Assembly: GCA_017619585.1 (NCBI GenBank)
Contig: JAFZSA010000002.1
Coordinates: 1 to 8,844 of the forward strand
Direction: 5' to 3'
Origin: Bacteroidaceae bacterium
GTDB taxonomy: Bacteria > Bacteroidota > Bacteroidia > Bacteroidales > Bacteroidaceae
DNA: 8,844 nucleotides
Shown here: piece by piece, positions 5,763-8,844 of the stretch
Layout of the letters: every line of letters begins with the position of its first letter
Numbering within the stretch: the first letter of the stretch is position 1
Notes under the pieces: generated by a model
What the model saw: only the letters and a program-made list of their open reading frames with translations
The model's database searches: none
What the model was told of the DNA's origin: nothing
Position numbers and translations under genes: made by a program

Positions 5763-7228
5763 TTAATAACGACCTTCCTGCCGTTGTTGATATAGACACC
5801 TTTTGAGGTGGGCTTGCCTTTCAGGCGGACACCGTCCAAGGTGTACCATGCCCTGCTATCTGAGAAGGTGGCGGGGCTTTTTATGCCTGTGATGATGGAG
5901 TGGTACTGACTTTGATAACGGGTGGGGATTTCCTTCTCCGGCTTCCATATCTTGAAGGCTCCGCAGAGGTGCAGCATGGACAGATAATGCACCAGGCCAT
6001 CGTAGTAGCGATACTGACCTGTCATGAGTCTTGCGTCCCATGCCATCCTGAGGTTCTTTCGGATGATGTCCTCGTATCCGGGTGTGCTCATCAGGGCATA
6101 GCATGCTACGGCATTGCTTCCCACCTGTCCCAGAGTGTACGATTCGCTGGGCCCTGAGCCGTCCCAGTTGAATCTGGCATGTGAGTATCCGTCGGCCTCG
6201 AAGAAGTCGATGATTCTCTTTGCCATTACCTGCTGGCGCTCTGCATCCACGCCGAACAGGTAGTAATCCATACCGAAGTTCATGGCGCAGCGAACGGCAT
6301 CATACATGTATTTGACGGCATTGCGGTTGTAGCTCTCTGAGTGTGGTGTGCCGTCGAAGTTGTTATAGTCGGAGAAAAGGCCCGATGTGCGGTGTGAACT
6401 TTTGTACAGGTGGGTACGGGTGGCTGTAGTGGCATTCTTCCACTTGTCTTTGTTGGTGTCTGTCCATCTGGAAAAGAGGTCCACGTATGCCGGCAGGTCA
6501 TAAGAGGGGTCTGAGAAGGTGCAGGCATTGTAGGGTTGGAAGGTGATGATGTAATAAGCTTCGTTGAACAGCGATCCGGAGCCGTTCTTCCAGCATCTGC
6601 TCAGGATGTACTGTGCATCCTGCATGTAGCGGGCATCGTGCCAACGGTTGGCGGCAAAGAGCAGGGCCATCATGAAATACATCTCGGCATCGGGGCAGTT
6701 GTTGCGGTCCTTCATCACACCGGCGGTGCTGTTCTGCCAGGCAAAATAGCCGTCCCATTCGCCGTACTTGGTCCACATGTGTGCCTTTGCCCAGTTCCAT
6801 AGCCTGTCGAACTCCTCCTTGTGGTTTGTCTGCACACAAATCATCATGCCATAAGAAATACCCTCCGAGCGGACATCGTTGTTGCCGGTATCCTTGATGT
6901 AGGCTTCGCCTCTGCCGGATTCATAATAGATAACCTGATTATATCCGCCCTTGAAGTAGTGGTTCCATAGTTCGTCCAGCTTGGCCTGAATCTCTGCATC
7001 CGTCTTGCCCAGATAGGTCTTGAAGGGGCTGGTGTAGTTGCCAGTGTAGTAGGCGCCGCCATATTGGGGGGATTCTTCTGTGGGGCCAAAGTAGCCGCCG
7101 TTCTCGTCGAAATAGTTCTGCGCCCACGTCTTGGCGGCGGTGGATGCAACAAGAATCATAAGTGCTGCGGCCCTCAGAAATGTGAGCCTGTGTGCTTTTT
7201 TTCTCATACTCTTAGTCTTCAGAAACAT
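5759..7228 (-). CDS. Secreted glycoside hydrolase family 8 enzyme
   Basis: With the chosen start this is 489 residues. GH8 enzymes are inverting (alpha/alpha)6-barrel hydrolases of xylan, beta-glucan or chitosan. NDVRSEGISYGMM holds the expected general acid Glu122. DRLWNWAKAHMW, GYFAWQ and CPDAEMYFMMALLFAANRW (178-196) follow; Asp180 lies where PDGEEYF is usual. YDAVRCAMN (309-317, Asp310) is a candidate general-base region. The pattern recalls reducing-end xylose-releasing exo-oligoxylanases, but specificity is not proven. The start matters: the open frame extends to 7360, yet a TACCTTTG -7 box at 7268-7261 lies inside that extension, so the ATG at 7226-7228 (MFLKTKSMRKK), or 7205-7207, is more likely. 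Either leaves a good signal peptide ending TAAKTWAQ. The C-terminus WYTLDGVRLKG...GVYINNGRKVVIN resembles the last part of a type IX secretion sorting domain. It is monocistronic and faces pyrG divergently. Confidence 0.87.
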   Translation of the reverse strand: MFLKTKSMRKKAHRLTFLRAAALMILVASTAAKTWAQNYFDENGGYFGPTEESPQYGGAYYTGNYTSPFKTYLGKTDAEIQAKLDELWNHYFKGGYNQVIYYESGRGEAYIKDTGNNDVRSEGISYGMMICVQTNHKEEFDRLWNWAKAHMWTKYGEWDGYFAWQNSTAGVMKDRNNCPDAEMYFMMALLFAANRWHDARYMQDAQYILSRCWKNGSGSLFNEAYYIITFQPYNACTFSDPSYDLPAYVDLFSRWTDTNKDKWKNATTATRTHLYKSSHRTSGLFSDYNNFDGTPHSESYNRNAVKYMYDAVRCAMNFGMDYYLFGVDAERQQVMAKRIIDFFEADGYSHARFNWDGSGPSESYTLGQVGSNAVACYALMSTPGYEDIIRKNLRMAWDARLMTGQYRYYDGLVHYLSMLHLCGAFKIWKPEKEIPTRYQSQYHSIITGIKSPATFSDSRAWYTLDGVRLKGKPTSKGVYINNGRKVVIN

Positions 7229-7260
7229 GTTACTGTGTGCTTTCCTTAAGAAATGCAGGG

Positions 7261-7268
7261 CAAAGGTA
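7261..7268 (-). promoter_or_regulatory. -7 promoter box of the GH8 gene
   Basis: The complement reads TACCTTTG, an exact TAnnTTTG box. A convincing -33 box at 19-21 bases is missing; a TTTA lies about 24 bases upstream. It places the transcript start near 7254, downstream of the longest possible start codon at 7360, and so favours the start at 7228. Confidence 0.55.
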
Positions 7269-7449
7269 TAAATTTTTGCAGCAAGTGAGTGTATAAAGGG
7301 GTAGATTTTTTTGTCTATATGGTAAAGGATAACAGCTGAAAATGTGTTTCCGTAGGACAACTTTATAATTATATTATAGCCTATTGGGGGTAATTTGTGT
7401 TAAATATATCATCTTAATCAAAATAATTTATCTTTTTGTTTGAAATAAG

Positions 7450-7480
7450 TTTGAAATTTAACCAAAACGACGTACCTTTG
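7450..7480 (+). promoter_or_regulatory. Promoter of pyrG
   Basis: TTTG (7450-7453), a 19-base spacer and TACCTTTG (7473-7480) match the Bacteroidota -33/-7 consensus well. Transcription would begin near 7486, about 38 bases before pyrG. The A/T-rich stretch 7270-7449 between this and the GH8 promoter shows no gene or clear operator. Confidence 0.75.
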
Positions 7481-7490
7481 CGGCGAAATT

Positions 7491-7524
7491 ATGCAAATTG
7501 ATAATGAATAACACAGCAAGATAA
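7491..7524 (+). other. Two overlapping minimal frames in the pyrG leader
   Basis: ATG at 7491 opens MQIDNE and stops at 7509-7511. ATG at 7504 opens MNNTAR and stops with TAA at 7522-7524, whose last base begins the pyrG ATG (TAATG). The first ATG would lie only a few bases from the predicted transcript start. Translation is unproven; chance in an A/T-rich leader is possible. The arrangement echoes the leader of the DUF1295 gene. Confidence 0.25.
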
Positions 7525-8844
7525 TGAAAACCAATTACATCTTTGTTACAGGCGGCGTTGTCTCTTCACTTGGCAAGGGAATTATTTCTGCCAGCATAGG
7601 CAAGCTGCTGCAGGCACGCGGCTACAAGGTCACTATTCAGAAGTTTGACCCGTACATCAACATCGACCCCGGTACGCTGAACCCCTACGAGCATGGGGAG
7701 TGCTATGTAACGGAGGATGGTTTCGAGACTGACCTGGATCTGGGTCACTACGAGCGCTTTACGGGTATCCGCACCACTCGTAACAACAGCATCACCACAG
7801 GCCGTATATACAAGACGGTAATAGACCGTGAACGCCACGGCGACTACTTGGGTAAGACCATTCAGGTAGTGCCACATATCACCGACGAGATAAAGAGAAG
7901 AATGCTTCGCTCAGAAGTTAGCGAGTCAACAGAATACGACTTCGTTATCACAGAGGTAGGCGGTACCATTGGTGACATTGAGAGTGCACCCTTTATGGAG
8001 GCTATCCGACAGCTCAGATGGGAGTTGGGTCGCAACGCTGTCTGCGTACATCTGACCTACGTTCCCTATCTGAAAGCCGCTGACGAGTTGAAGACCAAGC
8101 CCACGCAGCATAGCGTTAAGGAGTTGCAGGGAATGGGTATCCAGCCTGATATTTTGGTACTTCGTACCGAACGCCACCTCGACGACAGCATGCGTATGAA
8201 GGTGGCTTCTTTCTGTAATGTGGACCTTGAATGTGTGGTGCAGAGCGAGGATATGCCCAGCATCTACGAGGTACCCGTCAGCATGCAGAAGCAGGGCCTT
8301 GATGCCGCCATCATGCGTAAGATTGGCATCCCCGTAGGCGAGACACCTGCCATGAAGCCCTGGCACAACTTCCTGGACAAGCAGCGCAACGCTACCCGCG
8401 AGGTGCACATCGGCCTTGTTGGTAAGTACGACCTCCAAGATGCCTACAAGAGTATCCGCGAGAGCCTGAATCTGGCTGGTATCTACAACGATGTGAAGGC
8501 CAAGCTGCACTTTGTGAACAGCGAGGAGATTACAAAGCAGAATGTAGCCGAGAAGCTGCAGGGTCTGCAGGGCATCGTTGTTTGTCCCGGCTTCGGTCAG
8601 CGTGGTATAGAGGGCAAGATTATAGCAGCAGAATACACCCGCACCCATGACATCCCCACCTTCGGTATCTGTCTGGGTATGCAGATGATGGTCATTGAGT
8701 TTGCCCGCAACGTGCTGGGTTACAAGGATGCCAATAGCCGTGAGATGGACGAGCAGACACCCCACAACGTCATAGACATCATGGAGGATCAAAAGAATAT
8801 CACGGATATGGGTGGAACGATGAGATTAGGAGCTTATGACTGTC
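7524..8844 (+). CDS. pyrG: CTP synthase, cut by window edge
   Basis: This enzyme converts UTP, ATP and glutamine to CTP in the cytoplasm, the last step of pyrimidine nucleotide synthesis. 440 codons are present out of the usual 535 or so. The N-terminal amidoligase domain shows the P-loop VTGGVVSSLGKGI (8-20), KFDPYINIDPGT (40-51), EVGGTIGDIES (144-154) and HLTYVPYL (176-183). The glutaminase domain begins around 295. It carries the oxyanion-hole segment VVCPGFGQRG, where many homologues have PGGFG, and GICLGMQ with the nucleophile Cys383. The catalytic His/Glu pair lies beyond the window. The ATG at 7524 gives the standard N-terminus MKTNYIFVTGGV. Its leader carries a good promoter and two minimal reading frames; no pyrimidine-sensing attenuator is visible in about 38 bases. 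Confidence 0.97.
   Translation, partial: MKTNYIFVTGGVVSSLGKGIISASIGKLLQARGYKVTIQKFDPYINIDPGTLNPYEHGECYVTEDGFETDLDLGHYERFTGIRTTRNNSITTGRIYKTVIDRERHGDYLGKTIQVVPHITDEIKRRMLRSEVSESTEYDFVITEVGGTIGDIESAPFMEAIRQLRWELGRNAVCVHLTYVPYLKAADELKTKPTQHSVKELQGMGIQPDILVLRTERHLDDSMRMKVASFCNVDLECVVQSEDMPSIYEVPVSMQKQGLDAAIMRKIGIPVGETPAMKPWHNFLDKQRNATREVHIGLVGKYDLQDAYKSIRESLNLAGIYNDVKAKLHFVNSEEITKQNVAEKLQGLQGIVVCPGFGQRGIEGKIIAAEYTRTHDIPTFGICLGMQMMVIEFARNVLGYKDANSREMDEQTPHNVIDIMEDQKNITDMGGTMRLGAYDC

Noticed and set aside
7926..8792. 288-codon open frame antisense to pyrG
   Set aside because: It lies fully within pyrG, whose motifs are unmistakable, and its translation shows no recognisable domain.

Overview
The window looks like a chromosomal segment from a member of the Bacteroidota, most likely the order Bacteroidales and probably a Prevotella-like genus. 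The pointers are TAnnTTTG-type -7 promoter boxes ahead of several genes, weak Shine-Dalgarno sequences, the LL-diaminopimelate aminotransferase route to lysine, a Bacteroidota-type CTP synthase sequence, and a secreted glycosidase with the short C-terminal tail common in Prevotella. This placement is inferred from sequence character only.

Layout from left to right. Minus strand, 1-1543: dapF then dapL (dapL cut by the window edge), 36 bases apart, two steps of meso-diaminopimelate/lysine synthesis. Divergent from them is a DUF1295 membrane protein (1781-2632) that ends in a clear intrinsic terminator. Next on the plus strand comes a nitrogen module: a P-II signalling protein (2881-3228) with a good promoter, the ammonium channel Amt (3370-4626) and, after 425 bases of highly folded non-coding DNA, a TorF/Gcw_chp-type outer membrane beta-barrel protein (5052-5762). 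A secreted GH8 glycosidase (5759-7228, minus) converges on the barrel gene with a four-base overlap. CTP synthase pyrG (from 7524, plus) diverges from GH8 and runs off the right edge.

Two non-coding signals stand out. First, a roughly 36-base C/G-rich repeat occurs four times as two inverted pairs. One pair sits inside the dapF coding sequence without breaking the frame. The other fills the glnB-amt spacer, where one copy places a four-run G tract (a textbook G-quadruplex pattern) just before the amt start codon. Second, the amt-to-porin gap (about 4641-5009) has 21-base imperfect terminal inverted repeats. Inside are two successive modules, each foldable as an outer stem enclosing three hairpins, many with three-base loops. 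This could be a non-autonomous mobile element, a structured RNA, or both, and I could not assign it to a known family.

The metabolic genes are ordinary. P-II, Amt and the barrel protein plausibly act together in ammonium sensing and uptake, and DapL and DapF act consecutively on LL-diaminopimelate. The DUF1295, GH8 and pyrG genes show no evident functional tie to their neighbours.
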